The notes: generated from the sequence alone by a model not told the origin. Shown: positions 7,695-16,990, counted from the first letter of the stretch. The stretch: DNA of 40,515 nucleotides from an uncultured Lachnospiraceae bacterium (GCA_944384105.1 CALWSC010000032.1:1-40515), one strand, 5' to 3'. Numbers and translations: made by a program.

Positions 7695-8717
7695 TTACTC
7701 TTTATTCATAGCTTTTGCAAGAGTCCGCATCAAAGTTCCCGTCTCATCGCTGCTGTATTCCCAGTACATAATGCCTCCGAGTCCCTGCCAGTTTACATAT
7801 TGTACCTTCTCAGTCAGAGACTGTTCGTCGTCGTAACTGATAAAAGTGTCTCCGTCGTAGAGATACGGCGCCTTGGCTTCGTCGTCCCAGTAGCGCACAA
7901 ATCCGTTCTTATTGATATAGGACTCGCAAAGCTCTGTGAAATCCGGTCCGTATCCTCCGGTCGTCTGTGCCATCTGCATCCAGCCGTGGTTCACATCCGG
8001 AACACCCTTCCACATTCTGGAGTAAAACGCGACTCCGACAATCAGCTTCTCGGCCGGCACGCCCGCTTCGAGATAGAGACGCACGCCCTCAGCAGTGCTG
8101 GCATTCGACAGGTCTGCCTGGTTGCTGTACAGGTTTGTATGATGTCCTGTCTGCACGGTAAAGCCGCCGCGCAGGTCGTAAGACATCAGCTGTACATAAT
8201 CAAGATACTGTGAAGCTTCTCCCAGATTGGTGCAGCGCGTATAGTATCCGTCTCCGCCGCCTGCGATACTTAATGTATAGTGACGGTCTCCGATTGCGTC
8301 CAGCGCCCTTCTCGTCTCGGCAAGCAGCAGCGTAAAGTTCTTCTTATCCTCCGGTGAAGCGCCGATTCCCGCAATCGAGATGCACGGGTACTCCCAGTCC
8401 ACATCGATTCCGTCAAGGTGATATTTCTCCACGAGCTTTACTGCCGTATCTGCAAATCGCGCTCTTCCCTCAGCAGTATATGCAGCCTCGGAAAATCCTC
8501 CTGCGCTCCAGCCTCCCACAGAGAGCACGATCCGAAGATTCGGGTTTACAGCGCGAATATGCTCCATCGCCGGGACAGCTTCATCCATATCACACACAAC
8601 AGCTCCGTCCACTACATGCCCGAATGCGAGATTAATTACATCGAGCGCTTTAATATCCTCATCCTTCATCGTGGAAAGCTTCGGAATTCCCACATATCCA
8701 ATTAAAAGTTTGCTCAT
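7695..8717 (-). CDS. GH18 family glycosidase, cytoplasmic
   Basis: Single-domain GH18 (chitinase/endo-hexosaminidase fold) of 340 residues. The active site reads DGIDVDWEYP with the catalytic acid Glu109, the SxGG motif LSVGGWSAGG lies near residue 65, and YVQLMSYDLRGG supplies the conserved Met-Tyr-Asp strand. Both chitin or chitobiose cleavage and N-glycan core cleavage occur in GH18. There is no signal peptide and no chitin-binding module, so secreted chitinase activity is unlikely. Neighbours (GH20, GH2 mannosidase, GH125, GH38) point to GlcNAc-GlcNAc or GlcNAc-containing N-glycan fragments as substrate; this is inference. The start at 8717 has AAGGAG immediately upstream. Confidence 0.88.
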   Translation of the reverse strand: MSKLLIGYVGIPKLSTMKDEDIKALDVINLAFGHVVDGAVVCDMDEAVPAMEHIRAVNPNLRIVLSVGGWSAGGFSEAAYTAEGRARFADTAVKLVEKYHLDGIDVDWEYPCISIAGIGASPEDKKNFTLLLAETRRALDAIGDRHYTLSIAGGGDGYYTRCTNLGEASQYLDYVQLMSYDLRGGFTVQTGHHTNLYSNQADLSNASTAEGVRLYLEAGVPAEKLIVGVAFYSRMWKGVPDVNHGWMQMAQTTGGYGPDFTELCESYINKNGFVRYWDDEAKAPYLYDGDTFISYDDEQSLTEKVQYVNWQGLGGIMYWEYSSDETGTLMRTLAKAMNKE

Positions 8718-8750
8718 TTTCTCCTTCTCCCTGTCATTCTTTCAGAAGCC

Positions 8751-8774
8751 GTCCGCCCTGCGGTCACGGCGGAC
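8751..8774 (-). repeat. Intergenic stem-loop between GH2 and GH18 genes
   Basis: Arms GTCCGCC (8751-8757) and GGCGGAC (8768-8774) with a 10-base loop lie in the 87-base gap between the two genes. There is no T-run on the minus strand, so read-through or mRNA processing is more likely than termination. Confidence 0.45.
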
Positions 8775-8804
8775 AGCTCCCATCGTAAACCTTTATGGTA
8801 ATGA

Positions 8805-11243
8805 TCAGATATCGTATACACTGCGCAGGCGCAGGTTGTCCGGATTTCCGCTGATAATCTTCACGCGGCGCTCTCCGGCATTCATATCAAAATAGTTATC
8901 GTCCAGAATCAGGTCTTCGTTCTCATTGAGGATCTCCACGCTCTTTGCATAAGCGGAAGCCTGTACCACGATCTCGTCGCCCTCCACACGGCAGGTCAGC
9001 TTCGGATCCTCGTATTTGAAATACTTCGGATAAGAGAAGATCACGGTTCCCTGGGAGAACACCTCTCCGTTCTCTTCTGCCTCGTAACTTACATACTCGC
9101 GGAATACATCAATGTCCGGCAGCTCTACCTTATCGAGCCATACGCTTGAAAGTGCGTCCACATGCACGGTCTGCTCTTCCTGACGCAGAATTTCTGCCTT
9201 CTCATTTCTGACAGCCCAGCGCACGAGCACGGTACGATCGTGAAGCGTCTCATTCGTTACGTTCAGCCGGATGGACTTCTCAAACTCAAAGTGCTGACGG
9301 TTCATATTCGCCTCGGTTGTCATCCAGCTTACCTCCTCGCAGGAAAGCATCACCGGAGCGAAGAATCTCTTAGCATAGTAGTGCAGTGCCTTCCATCTGC
9401 CGTAATAGTCAATGGACGACCAGGAAATCACCGGCCAGCAGTCATTTAACTGCCAGTACACGGCTCCCATACATCTGCCCCTGTTGCGGCGGTAGTGCTC
9501 GACGCCGTAGCGGATGCCGTCCGCCTGCAAAAGCTGAGATGCGTACACAAAGTCTGAGAAGTTCATCGGGTAGCGGTACGCGGCCTGCATATAATTGGAA
9601 ATCTTTCCGTTTGCCCCGTAATTTCTCTGATGCTTCTCCATCACATAGGAATACGGGTTTAAATCCTTCTCGTCATCCGTAATCGTCTCAAGCGTCTTTA
9701 CAGACGGGAACGCCTGGAAACCGAATTCGGACAGGTAGCGGAAGAAATTATTTCGATACTGTGAGAACGGCTTGTTGCCGTGCCATACTTCCCAGTTATG
9801 TACATCTCCTCGGGTCGGGTCGTTCGGGAAATCGAAGGATCCGCCTGAAGACGGGCTTGCCGGCCAGTAGAATGTCTCCGGATCATACTCCTTTAACACT
9901 TCCGGAATAATACGCTCGTACATCAGCAGGTAATCGCGCACTTCGGTAGGCTTCGTCACCCAGTTTCCGGATTTCACAAACATCTCCATCTCATTATTAC
10001 CGCACCAGAGAGCCAGAGATGCGTGATGGCGCAGCCTCTTGATATTGTCGACAAATTCAGCGCGGATATTCGCCTCAAATTCCGGTGTCAGCTCATATAC
10101 AGAGCATGCAAACATGAAGTCTTCCCAAACGAGCAGTCCAAACTCGTCGCAGGCGTCAAAGAACCAGTCCTCCGGATAGTAACCGCCGCCCCATACGCGC
10201 ACAGAGTTAAAGTTCGCTCTCTTGCAGTCCAGAAGAAGCTTTCTCGTGCGCTCTGCGGATGTTCTGCCGAGCAGGTGCTCCTCCGGAATATAGTCGGCGC
10301 CCATTGCAAACACCGTCTTGCCGTTTACCTCGTGGGCAAAACTCTCGCCCCACTCGTCTTTTTCGATATGCATCGTCATGGTACGAAGACCGATGCGCTT
10401 CTGCCAGGTATCCAGCAGCTCTCCAGCGCAGTACAGCTCTACCTTTACACGGTACAGAGGCTGATCCCCGAGTCCGTTCGGCCACCACAGCTTCGGATTA
10501 TCGATCTCGATGGTCTCCGGATCTCCCTCATATGTCTGTGACTGTCCGTCCGGATCGGTCACAGTCACTGTGTAGCTGTAATCCGTATCGTCAAGCTCCA
10601 TCAGCTCTGTCTCAACCTCCAGCAGAAGAGTCACTTTCCCCTCCTCGTGGCGCTGGCGGATGTAGACACTGTCAAGGCGCGCTTTCTTCACGCCCAGAAG
10701 GCTGACCGGACGGAAAATACCGGCGTCAGGCAGGCATGCGCCCCAGTCCCAGCCGCTCATGTAGTGCGCTTTTCTCAGGTGCATGAATCCCTCGATCGTA
10801 TCCTCATTTCCTATATTGCCATATTTTTTGAATGCCTCGGCCATGAACTTTAACGGGGAGTGCAGCGTTACGCTTAAAACATTGTCACCGGCTTTTAAGA
10901 TGTTCTTTACTCTATATTCCCAGATGCGGTGCATATTGCAGGGGCTTCCGAGATGCTCGCCGTTTAAGTACACATCCGCCACAGTGTCGATTCCGTCAAA
11001 GTGCAGGAATACCTCGTCACAGTCTGCAAACTCACCGTCCTGTACGGTAAATACGGTGCGGTACTCGTAGTCCTTCTCCATCAGAGCCTTTGTCTGATAC
11101 TCATTATCCTTAAAATAAGGATCCTCAATGCTGCCGCTGCGCAGCAGGTCTGTGTAAACGGTGCCCGGAACGACTGCACTGATCCAGTCCTCATTTTCCG
11201 TGCATCTAAGCTGCCATCCTTCCTGAATTTCTCGTTTTATCAT
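8805..11243 (-). CDS. GH2 beta-mannosidase
   Basis: Beta-mannosidase-type GH2 enzyme of 812 residues. It should release beta-1,4-linked mannose, for example from Man-beta-1,4-GlcNAc, by a retaining mechanism. Domain order: N-terminal jelly-roll (about 1-190, with VPGTVYTDLL and MSGWDWGACLPDAGIF), immunoglobulin-like domain (about 190-300), TIM barrel with acid/base Glu418 in LWCGNNEMEMF and nucleophile Glu506 in YLSEFGFQAFP, then C-terminal beta domains. The WDWG and SEFGFQ motifs separate beta-mannosidases from beta-galactosidases. There is no signal peptide, so it is cytoplasmic. The start at 11243 has AGGAGG six bases upstream and lies 21 bases after the GH20 stop. Confidence 0.93.
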   Translation of the reverse strand: MIKREIQEGWQLRCTENEDWISAVVPGTVYTDLLRSGSIEDPYFKDNEYQTKALMEKDYEYRTVFTVQDGEFADCDEVFLHFDGIDTVADVYLNGEHLGSPCNMHRIWEYRVKNILKAGDNVLSVTLHSPLKFMAEAFKKYGNIGNEDTIEGFMHLRKAHYMSGWDWGACLPDAGIFRPVSLLGVKKARLDSVYIRQRHEEGKVTLLLEVETELMELDDTDYSYTVTVTDPDGQSQTYEGDPETIEIDNPKLWWPNGLGDQPLYRVKVELYCAGELLDTWQKRIGLRTMTMHIEKDEWGESFAHEVNGKTVFAMGADYIPEEHLLGRTSAERTRKLLLDCKRANFNSVRVWGGGYYPEDWFFDACDEFGLLVWEDFMFACSVYELTPEFEANIRAEFVDNIKRLRHHASLALWCGNNEMEMFVKSGNWVTKPTEVRDYLLMYERIIPEVLKEYDPETFYWPASPSSGGSFDFPNDPTRGDVHNWEVWHGNKPFSQYRNNFFRYLSEFGFQAFPSVKTLETITDDEKDLNPYSYVMEKHQRNYGANGKISNYMQAAYRYPMNFSDFVYASQLLQADGIRYGVEHYRRNRGRCMGAVYWQLNDCWPVISWSSIDYYGRWKALHYYAKRFFAPVMLSCEEVSWMTTEANMNRQHFEFEKSIRLNVTNETLHDRTVLVRWAVRNEKAEILRQEEQTVHVDALSSVWLDKVELPDIDVFREYVSYEAEENGEVFSQGTVIFSYPKYFKYEDPKLTCRVEGDEIVVQASAYAKSVEILNENEDLILDDNYFDMNAGERRVKIISGNPDNLRLRSVYDI

Positions 11244-11264
11244 AGTATGCCTCCTGTCAGTAAT

Positions 11265-13112
11265 TTATTTTTCAAGTCCCGCTCTGGTGCGAAGCTCATC
11301 TGCATACCAGCAGATCACGTCTGTAATCTGATAAAGCTCGGACTCCCTGCTCACGCTTCTCCAGAGATTCTTAAAGTGCCAGTACCAGTGTTCAAGTGCA
11401 TCTGCCAGTGCGAGAAGCTGCTCCTTGGAGTACTCCTCCCCGGATACGACAAGCCCTATCTCGTTGAAGATGCGCATACCCTCGGATGCAGTCAGATATG
11501 CTCCGGCATCCTCTCTCGTCTTCGTATCCAGATGCTTCATGCATCCTGCAAGCTCCTGCGCCAGAAGCGGCTGCTTCTCATTGTTTTCTCTCGCTGCCGC
11601 CTTCTTCTTCTCATCGTCCAGCGTAAACTGCAGCGCTTCCTGCGTATGCCCGTCCGCCATCGTCTCCTTATATTTTACAGCTCTCCACCAGCCGAACTCG
11701 GAGAGTACGCCAAGCTGATCCACCACGGAGAGCAGCTTCTCAGAAGAATCTCTGAATTCCACTTTCGAGATTCTGCGGTTCATCTCCTCGAATGGTACTT
11801 CTTTCTGATTCCATGAGAATTCCGCGCCATAGATTATGCCGGGAATACTCATAACCGGATGGTTAATATGGCCGTAGTCGCCCCAGTCTGTATTCAGCAT
11901 GCCGACAGCGTTGTATTTCACGCCGTAGGAACACATGCGCGTGATATTATTATAGGAAGAGTTCAGAAGCGGTATGAACATATTCCATGATCCGACGCCC
12001 GGGCAGACATACTGAACCGCGCCGGCCTGAGCGAGCGCTCTCGTGTTATTCTCCAGCTCGTTCGGAGAATAGCCCCAATTTAAGCAGATCATCTCTTTCG
12101 GAAGCTCTCTGATAAATTCCGGGAAGCCGCAGATCACATCGCCCCAGAACATCGGGATTCTTCCCTTTGAGATCACAAACTCGGCCAGGCGCTTCACATA
12201 GCCGATGTACAGATGATCCACGCCGATCTCATCTGCAGCTGCCTTCGTCGCGCCTTTGCCAAGATCAAAGGTCTCGTCTGCACAGATATTAAAGTGCTTC
12301 GAGCGGAACAGCGGCATGAACTCGCTGATCATACCCTCGATCAGCTCTGCGCTCTCGTCCACAGTTACATTGATCGTATGGTGCGCCATACGGTCATTAA
12401 AACGGAACGGCTCCTTTCTGGGATCTTCCATCTCGCTTAAGTGCTGATACTGCTTTGTACGCAGCAGCTTATACAGGTGACCAAAGCATGACAGCGACGG
12501 CACAAGCTCAATGCCCAGCTTCCAGCAGTAATCATCCAGCTCCATAATGTCCTCCGCAGTCAGAGGAGTGTCATCTCTCCACATCTCGCTTAAATTTTCA
12601 AACAGGTAGGTATGCTCAATGTAGAGCTGCAGCTGATTCATCTTGTAGAAGCTCAGCGTGTCCGCCAGCCGCTTCAGCCAGGAGAGCTTCGGCACCCTGC
12701 TGCGGGTCGCATCGTGATAGAAGCCGCGGTTTTCCATCTGCGGCGCATCCTCAATCTCAAGATACGGCAGCAAAGCGCCCTCCTGGCGGATGATCTGGCG
12801 AAGTGTCTGAACGCCGTAGATCAGTCCTCTTCTATCTGCTCCCGTGATCTTTACTCCGTCCTCTCCGATCGAGAGCATATAGCTTTCCGGCGCTCCCTGT
12901 GCTGTTGACAGTCTAATTCCCGCATTCTTCGATGCTCCTCTCACAATCGAGAGTGTGATTCCCGCGGACTCTTTCAGTTCATCTCTGAGAAGCTGAGCGT
13001 GGAAGAGATTCTCCTGTGCGCAGGAATCGTCAAGGCAGATGGTGTGGGTGAAATTCAGATAATATACACCCTCTCTTGTCTCAAGTTTCTGTGGTTCCGG
13101 TATGATGTACAT
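11265..13112 (-). CDS. GH20 beta-N-acetylhexosaminidase
   Basis: GH20 enzyme of 615 residues that should release terminal beta-linked GlcNAc or GalNAc by substrate-assisted catalysis. The N-terminal GH20b domain spans about 1-125 (GVKITGADRRGLIYGVQTLRQII). The catalytic barrel follows, beginning at ENRGFYHDATRSRVP, with the Asp279-Glu280 pair in NICADETFDLGKG. This replaces the more common GGDE version of the motif, so the subgroup is somewhat divergent. A C-terminal alpha-helical region of about 200 residues follows. No signal peptide is seen. It is the first glycosidase after the transporter genes and is separated from them by a terminator and a candidate internal promoter. Confidence 0.9.
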   Translation of the reverse strand: MYIIPEPQKLETREGVYYLNFTHTICLDDSCAQENLFHAQLLRDELKESAGITLSIVRGASKNAGIRLSTAQGAPESYMLSIGEDGVKITGADRRGLIYGVQTLRQIIRQEGALLPYLEIEDAPQMENRGFYHDATRSRVPKLSWLKRLADTLSFYKMNQLQLYIEHTYLFENLSEMWRDDTPLTAEDIMELDDYCWKLGIELVPSLSCFGHLYKLLRTKQYQHLSEMEDPRKEPFRFNDRMAHHTINVTVDESAELIEGMISEFMPLFRSKHFNICADETFDLGKGATKAAADEIGVDHLYIGYVKRLAEFVISKGRIPMFWGDVICGFPEFIRELPKEMICLNWGYSPNELENNTRALAQAGAVQYVCPGVGSWNMFIPLLNSSYNNITRMCSYGVKYNAVGMLNTDWGDYGHINHPVMSIPGIIYGAEFSWNQKEVPFEEMNRRISKVEFRDSSEKLLSVVDQLGVLSEFGWWRAVKYKETMADGHTQEALQFTLDDEKKKAAARENNEKQPLLAQELAGCMKHLDTKTREDAGAYLTASEGMRIFNEIGLVVSGEEYSKEQLLALADALEHWYWHFKNLWRSVSRESELYQITDVICWYADELRTRAGLEK

Positions 13113-13159
13113 AACTTATCTACCGCCTTTCCTCTATCATTTTCCTTATTAAGCCGGAA

Positions 13160-13197
13160 AAAGGTGGAATACAGAAATACTCCCATATTCCACCTTT
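13160..13197 (-). terminator. Terminator/attenuator after the solute-binding protein gene
   Basis: A 12-bp perfect stem (AAAGGTGGAATA at 13160-13171, TATTCCACCTTT at 13186-13197) is followed on the minus strand by a run of T. Partial termination here would let the transporter genes be expressed above the downstream glycosidases. Confidence 0.8.
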
Positions 13198-13201
13198 CCT
13201 C

Positions 13202-13231
13202 CTTATATTTTCACCGTACGGTGAATGGTAA
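13202..13231 (-). promoter_or_regulatory. Candidate internal promoter with operator before GH20
   Basis: On the minus strand, TTACCA (13226-13231) and TATAAG (13202-13207) are 18 bases apart. The 16-bp perfect palindrome TTCACCGTACGGTGAA (13210-13225) fills the spacer, as expected of a repressor operator. The same core CCGTACGG occurs in the GH38 leader at 20536-20543. A transcript from here would meet the terminator stem at once, so its contribution to GH20 is uncertain. Confidence 0.45.
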
Positions 13232-13240
13232 TCTTAGAAA

Positions 13241-15013
13241 TTATTCAGCAGCCTCATCTGTTGTCTCAGCAGTATCGTCTGTTGTCTCAGCAGACTCATC
13301 TGTTGTTTCAGCAGTATCATCTGTTGTCTCAGTGCTCTCGCCAGCTGCTGCCTGAGCCTCTGCTGCTGTTTCTTTACGCATCTTCACGTAATCTTCCAGA
13401 CCTAAGGTATTTAACTGCTCGCAGTATGCATCCCAGCCGCTGTCAATGTCAGCCTGTCCTGCAATCCACTGAGCTACAGTCTGCTCAATGTACTCCTGAA
13501 TAGCTGTCTGAACTTCGCTCATCTCATCAGCCTGATCAAGCGGAATCCAGTAGGACGGAAGAACACCGGTCAGATGACCTTCATACTTAGCGTCAACCTC
13601 ATCCTTCTCCTGATACGGCTCCGGAGTCGTCTTGATCTCGAATCCAAGCGGAACGTACTTCGGCAGAGCCTGCGGCCACAGGTTAGCCCATGTGTATCTA
13701 TCCTGATCTTCCTGAGACAGAGTTGTTACGTCGATCTTGGTGTACTCGCCGTTGTCATTCTTCTGAACAACTTCCGGAATCGGTCCGTTGATGATCTGGA
13801 TACTGTAATCCGGCTCGAAAACGGTATCCCAGAAACGAACGATAGCGCCAACATCCTCAGGATCTGTCTTGTTTGTGATTACAAGCTGTGTTCTGATTGT
13901 GGAAACACCTTCAGAATCCTGATACCACTTCGGATCGCTGCAGTTCTCGCTGGTAAGAACCGGAAGAGATACCCAGTCCGGAGTCTCACCGTTAGCATAC
14001 GGCATAAAGTCAGAGCTTGCGTAGCACATCGTTGCGCCAAGCTGGTCATTTCCGCCCTTGCTCTCCCAGATAGAGGAATCCTGTGTGAATGCCTCCGGGT
14101 CGATCAGACCTTCGCTGTACAGCTTGTTAAGGAACTTCACGCCCTCTTTGAACTCTTCTGTATTGGCAACGAACTCAACCTCGCCGTCCTTCATGGTCAT
14201 ACCATTCTCATCGCAGGAAGCGCCGAACCATGCCATCATGTAGTTGATGTTCTTGTTGTTCGGGTCAAAGCTTAACGGGATCTCATCGTTCGGGTCACCG
14301 TTTCCGTTGGCATCCTTCTCTTTGAATGCCTTTAATACCTCATAAAACTCGTCTGTCGTTGTCGGCAGCTCCATACCTACGTTCTTCAGCCATCTGGTGT
14401 TGATGGAGATCTGATAATCTACCTTCGGAGCGTCTACCGTATACGGGATTGTATAGATATGTCCGTCCGGAGCCGTCATGGTCTCACGCGCACCCGGTAC
14501 TTCATCCAGGATCTGCTGGATATTCGGAGCATATGCCTCGATGTAGTCCTCCAGAGGTACGAACATTCCCTGGCTTACGCCGTATTTCAGAATATCGGTA
14601 TCTTTCAGCAGCCATCCGCCGATCATCTCGGGATAGTCGCCGGAGCTCAGCGCCAGAGACAGCTTCTCGGTAGCAACCTCGTTTGCGTAATACTCAACGT
14701 TAAAGTCAATACCGGTATCCTCTCTCAGCTTGTCAACCATATACCACTCTCCTGTGGAAGAAGAGTCATCGACGAATACTGTACAGGAAACTTCCTGTCC
14801 GTCTGCTACGATCGGAAGTCCTTCCTTGTTCCATTTGCCGTTGACAACGCCGTTTTCATCGACCTTGTCGTTCTCCGGGCTGTACTTCTCTGCTGTTGCA
14901 TCGCCGCCTGTGCTGGTGCTGGCGCTGTCACCACCACTGCCGCCGCAGCCTGCAAACACGCCTGCCGCCATAACGCCGCTTAACAGAAGTGCCATTAACT
15001 GTTTTTTCTTCAT
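13241..15013 (-). CDS. Sugar ABC transporter solute-binding lipoprotein
   Basis: Extracellular solute-binding protein of the LplA/YtcQ-like group, 590 residues. A lipoprotein signal peptide with lipobox GVFAGC predicts lipidation at Cys22, followed by a Gly/Ser/Thr-rich linker and the two-lobed ligand-binding domain. It should capture oligosaccharides outside the cell and pass them to the two permeases encoded upstream in the same operon. The C-terminus is unusual: after a helical end it carries an acidic tail of about four seven-residue repeats of the type TTDD(T/S)AE, coded by near-identical 21-bp units. The ligand is inferred from the linked mannosidases and hexosaminidase, not from the sequence itself. 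Confidence 0.92.
   Translation of the reverse strand: MKKKQLMALLLSGVMAAGVFAGCGGSGGDSASTSTGGDATAEKYSPENDKVDENGVVNGKWNKEGLPIVADGQEVSCTVFVDDSSSTGEWYMVDKLREDTGIDFNVEYYANEVATEKLSLALSSGDYPEMIGGWLLKDTDILKYGVSQGMFVPLEDYIEAYAPNIQQILDEVPGARETMTAPDGHIYTIPYTVDAPKVDYQISINTRWLKNVGMELPTTTDEFYEVLKAFKEKDANGNGDPNDEIPLSFDPNNKNINYMMAWFGASCDENGMTMKDGEVEFVANTEEFKEGVKFLNKLYSEGLIDPEAFTQDSSIWESKGGNDQLGATMCYASSDFMPYANGETPDWVSLPVLTSENCSDPKWYQDSEGVSTIRTQLVITNKTDPEDVGAIVRFWDTVFEPDYSIQIINGPIPEVVQKNDNGEYTKIDVTTLSQEDQDRYTWANLWPQALPKYVPLGFEIKTTPEPYQEKDEVDAKYEGHLTGVLPSYWIPLDQADEMSEVQTAIQEYIEQTVAQWIAGQADIDSGWDAYCEQLNTLGLEDYVKMRKETAAEAQAAAGESTETTDDTAETTDESAETTDDTAETTDEAAE
13244..13333 (-). repeat. Four 21-bp tandem repeats coding an acidic tail
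   Basis: In-frame tandem units containing TCTGTTGTCTCAGCAGTAT (plus-strand sense) repeat about four times with few changes and code TTDD(T/S)AE heptads at the end of the solute-binding protein. A repeat this regular can change copy number by slippage without breaking the frame. Confidence 0.85.
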
Positions 15014-15093
15014 AAACTTTTCCCTTCCTTTTCTTTATTTCATATCTGCGCCCCGCACGGAGCGCAGAATATGCTCAAAAATCTCTCAAATAA

Positions 15094-16020
15094 TCAACCC
15101 TTTACAGAACCGATCATAACACCCTTTACGAAGTGCTTCTGGATGAACGGATAAAGGATCATTACCGGGATACTGGAAACGATGATCAGAGAGTACTTCA
15201 TCAGGTCTACCAGTGCCTGCTGCTCCTGCAGTGCCTGCTGCATTTCCGGCGTTGTTACAGCCATCGACAGGTTCGCCTCATTGGAAATAAGGATACTTCT
15301 CAGGACGAGCTGCAGAGGATATTTAGACTCTGTCTTCATGTACAGCAATGCGCTGAAGTAGTTATTCCAGTGTCCGATTCCGTAATACAGAACCATGATA
15401 GCGATAATCGCTTTTGACAGCGGCAGCGCAATCTTGAAGAAGAACTTCGTGTGACCGCAGCCGTCCACCGTCGCCGCCTCAAAGAGCTCCTCAGGAAGGC
15501 TGCTCTCGAAGAATGTTCTTGCAACGATCATGTTGTACACACTCATTGCTCCCGGAACGATCAGGGACCACATGGTGTCCAGCATGTGCATATTCTTAAC
15601 AACCAAGTAAGTCGGAATCATACCGCCGCTTACGAACATCGTAACCATGTAGAAGAAAGTTACGAACTTTTTGCCTGCGAACTGACGTCTGGACAGTGTA
15701 TAAGCTGTCGGGATCGTCACGATCAGGTTGATACATGTACCAACCGTGGTGTAAAAGATGGAGTTTACGAAGCTTCGCATAACACGGGTGTCCTTGAACA
15801 CTTCCGCGTATCCATCCAAGCTGAAGCCCACCGGAAGAAATGTCACATCTCCGCCTGATACCGCCTGCGGATCACTGATAGACGCAATAATTACGAAATA
15901 CAGCGGATACGCAACGATAATCAGGATGAGTGTCAGAATAATAAACAGAGTAATATCAAAGGCTTTATCGGCTCTTGATTCTTTTACTTTGTTGCTTACT
16001 TTTGTTTTTGCTTTAGCCAT
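15094..16020 (-). CDS. Sugar ABC transporter permease, LplC/MalG type
   Basis: Inner-membrane permease of 308 residues with six predicted transmembrane segments, the first at about 20-42. The EAA loop that contacts the ATPase reads EAATVDGCGHTKFFFKIALPLSKAIIA. The gene follows the LplB-type permease by 17 bases, and the solute-binding protein gene follows after about 80 bases. The start at 16020 has an AGGAGG about 12 bases upstream, slightly far. There is no ABC ATPase gene in the locus, so a shared MsmK/UgpC-type ATPase encoded elsewhere is expected. Confidence 0.93.
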   Translation of the reverse strand: MAKAKTKVSNKVKESRADKAFDITLFIILTLILIIVAYPLYFVIIASISDPQAVSGGDVTFLPVGFSLDGYAEVFKDTRVMRSFVNSIFYTTVGTCINLIVTIPTAYTLSRRQFAGKKFVTFFYMVTMFVSGGMIPTYLVVKNMHMLDTMWSLIVPGAMSVYNMIVARTFFESSLPEELFEAATVDGCGHTKFFFKIALPLSKAIIAIMVLYYGIGHWNNYFSALLYMKTESKYPLQLVLRSILISNEANLSMAVTTPEMQQALQEQQALVDLMKYSLIIVSSIPVMILYPFIQKHFVKGVMIGSVKG

Positions 16021-16036
16021 ATCTCACTGCCACCTC

Positions 16037-16990
16037 CTAGTACAGACTGATTCCAGCGCCCTTGCTGGCGATCTTGTTAACGATAATCAGCATTACCGCA
16101 TTGACTGCAGAGTTGAACAGACCGATTGCGGACGAGTACGACTGGTTGGCATTTACAATACCGACTTTGTACACGTACGTTGAAATAATCTCGGAAACAC
16201 CTGCATTCAGAGGGTTCTGCAGCAGGAAGGCTTTCTCGAATCCGACGGAGAGGATACTTCCGCAGCTGAGGATCAATAATACGATTGCTGTAGGAAGGAT
16301 ACTCGGGATATCGATGTGGCGGATAACCTGAAGCTTTGTAGCTCCGTCCATGATTGCCGCCTCATGCAGATCCGGGCTTACGTTAGCCAGAGCTGCGAAG
16401 TAAATGATGGAGTTCCATCCCATTGTCTGCCAGATACCTGACCACACATAGATATGGCGCCAGTAACCTGCATTTGCCATGAAGTTGACTGCTTCACCGC
16501 CTAATGACTCGATGATCTTGTTAATGAATCCGCTGCTCGGAGACAGGAACAAGTTCAGCATACCACACATAACTACGACGGAAATGAAGTTCGGTGCGTA
16601 GGTAACGGTCTGGATAACCTTGGTGTAGCGTTTGTGCTTGAACGCGTTCAGTGCCAGCGCCAGCAGGATCGGGATCGGGGTACCGGCGATCAGCGAGTAG
16701 ATACTCAGTATGAACGTGTTGCGAAGCGTGGTGACAAAGTACGGCGACTCGAAGAAGCGTTTGAAGTACTTCATGCCTACCCACGGGCTTCCCATGAATC
16801 CCAGTGTCGGGTTGTAGTCGCGGAATGCGATCTGCACGCCGTACAGCGGTATGTAGGAGAAGATAAACGTGATGATTAATCCCGGAAGGACGAATACCCA
16901 CAGCGGGAAATCGCGCTTGAATATTCTCACCACCCTGCCTTTCCTCTTCGCCGGACTAGTGCCGCCAGCTCCGTTTTTTTGCTTTTTCAT
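16037..16990 (-). CDS. Sugar ABC transporter permease, LplB type
   Basis: Permease of 317 residues of the LplB/MalF-like group with six membrane segments. The first segment FPLWVFVLPGLIITFIFSYI begins near residue 27, and the EAA loop is EAAIMDGATKLQVIRHIDIPSI. The start is placed at 16990: AAAGGAG lies eight bases upstream, whereas the longer reading (to 17032) has no ribosome site. It is the first gene of the transporter operon, with a consensus promoter about 120 bases upstream and a leader rich in inverted repeats. It pairs with the next permease to form the membrane channel. Confidence 0.93.
   Translation of the reverse strand: MKKQKNGAGGTSPAKRKGRVVRIFKRDFPLWVFVLPGLIITFIFSYIPLYGVQIAFRDYNPTLGFMGSPWVGMKYFKRFFESPYFVTTLRNTFILSIYSLIAGTPIPILLALALNAFKHKRYTKVIQTVTYAPNFISVVVMCGMLNLFLSPSSGFINKIIESLGGEAVNFMANAGYWRHIYVWSGIWQTMGWNSIIYFAALANVSPDLHEAAIMDGATKLQVIRHIDIPSILPTAIVLLILSCGSILSVGFEKAFLLQNPLNAGVSEIISTYVYKVGIVNANQSYSSAIGLFNSAVNAVMLIIVNKIASKGAGISLY

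Noticed and set aside
8671-9682. Plus-strand open frames opposite the glycosidase genes
   Set aside because: They lie wholly across GH18 and GH2 coding sequence, lack ribosome sites and have no domain likeness; they are mirror shadows.
13244-13333. CRISPR-like repeat array
   Set aside because: The 21-bp units are contiguous, have no spacers and are in frame with the solute-binding protein.
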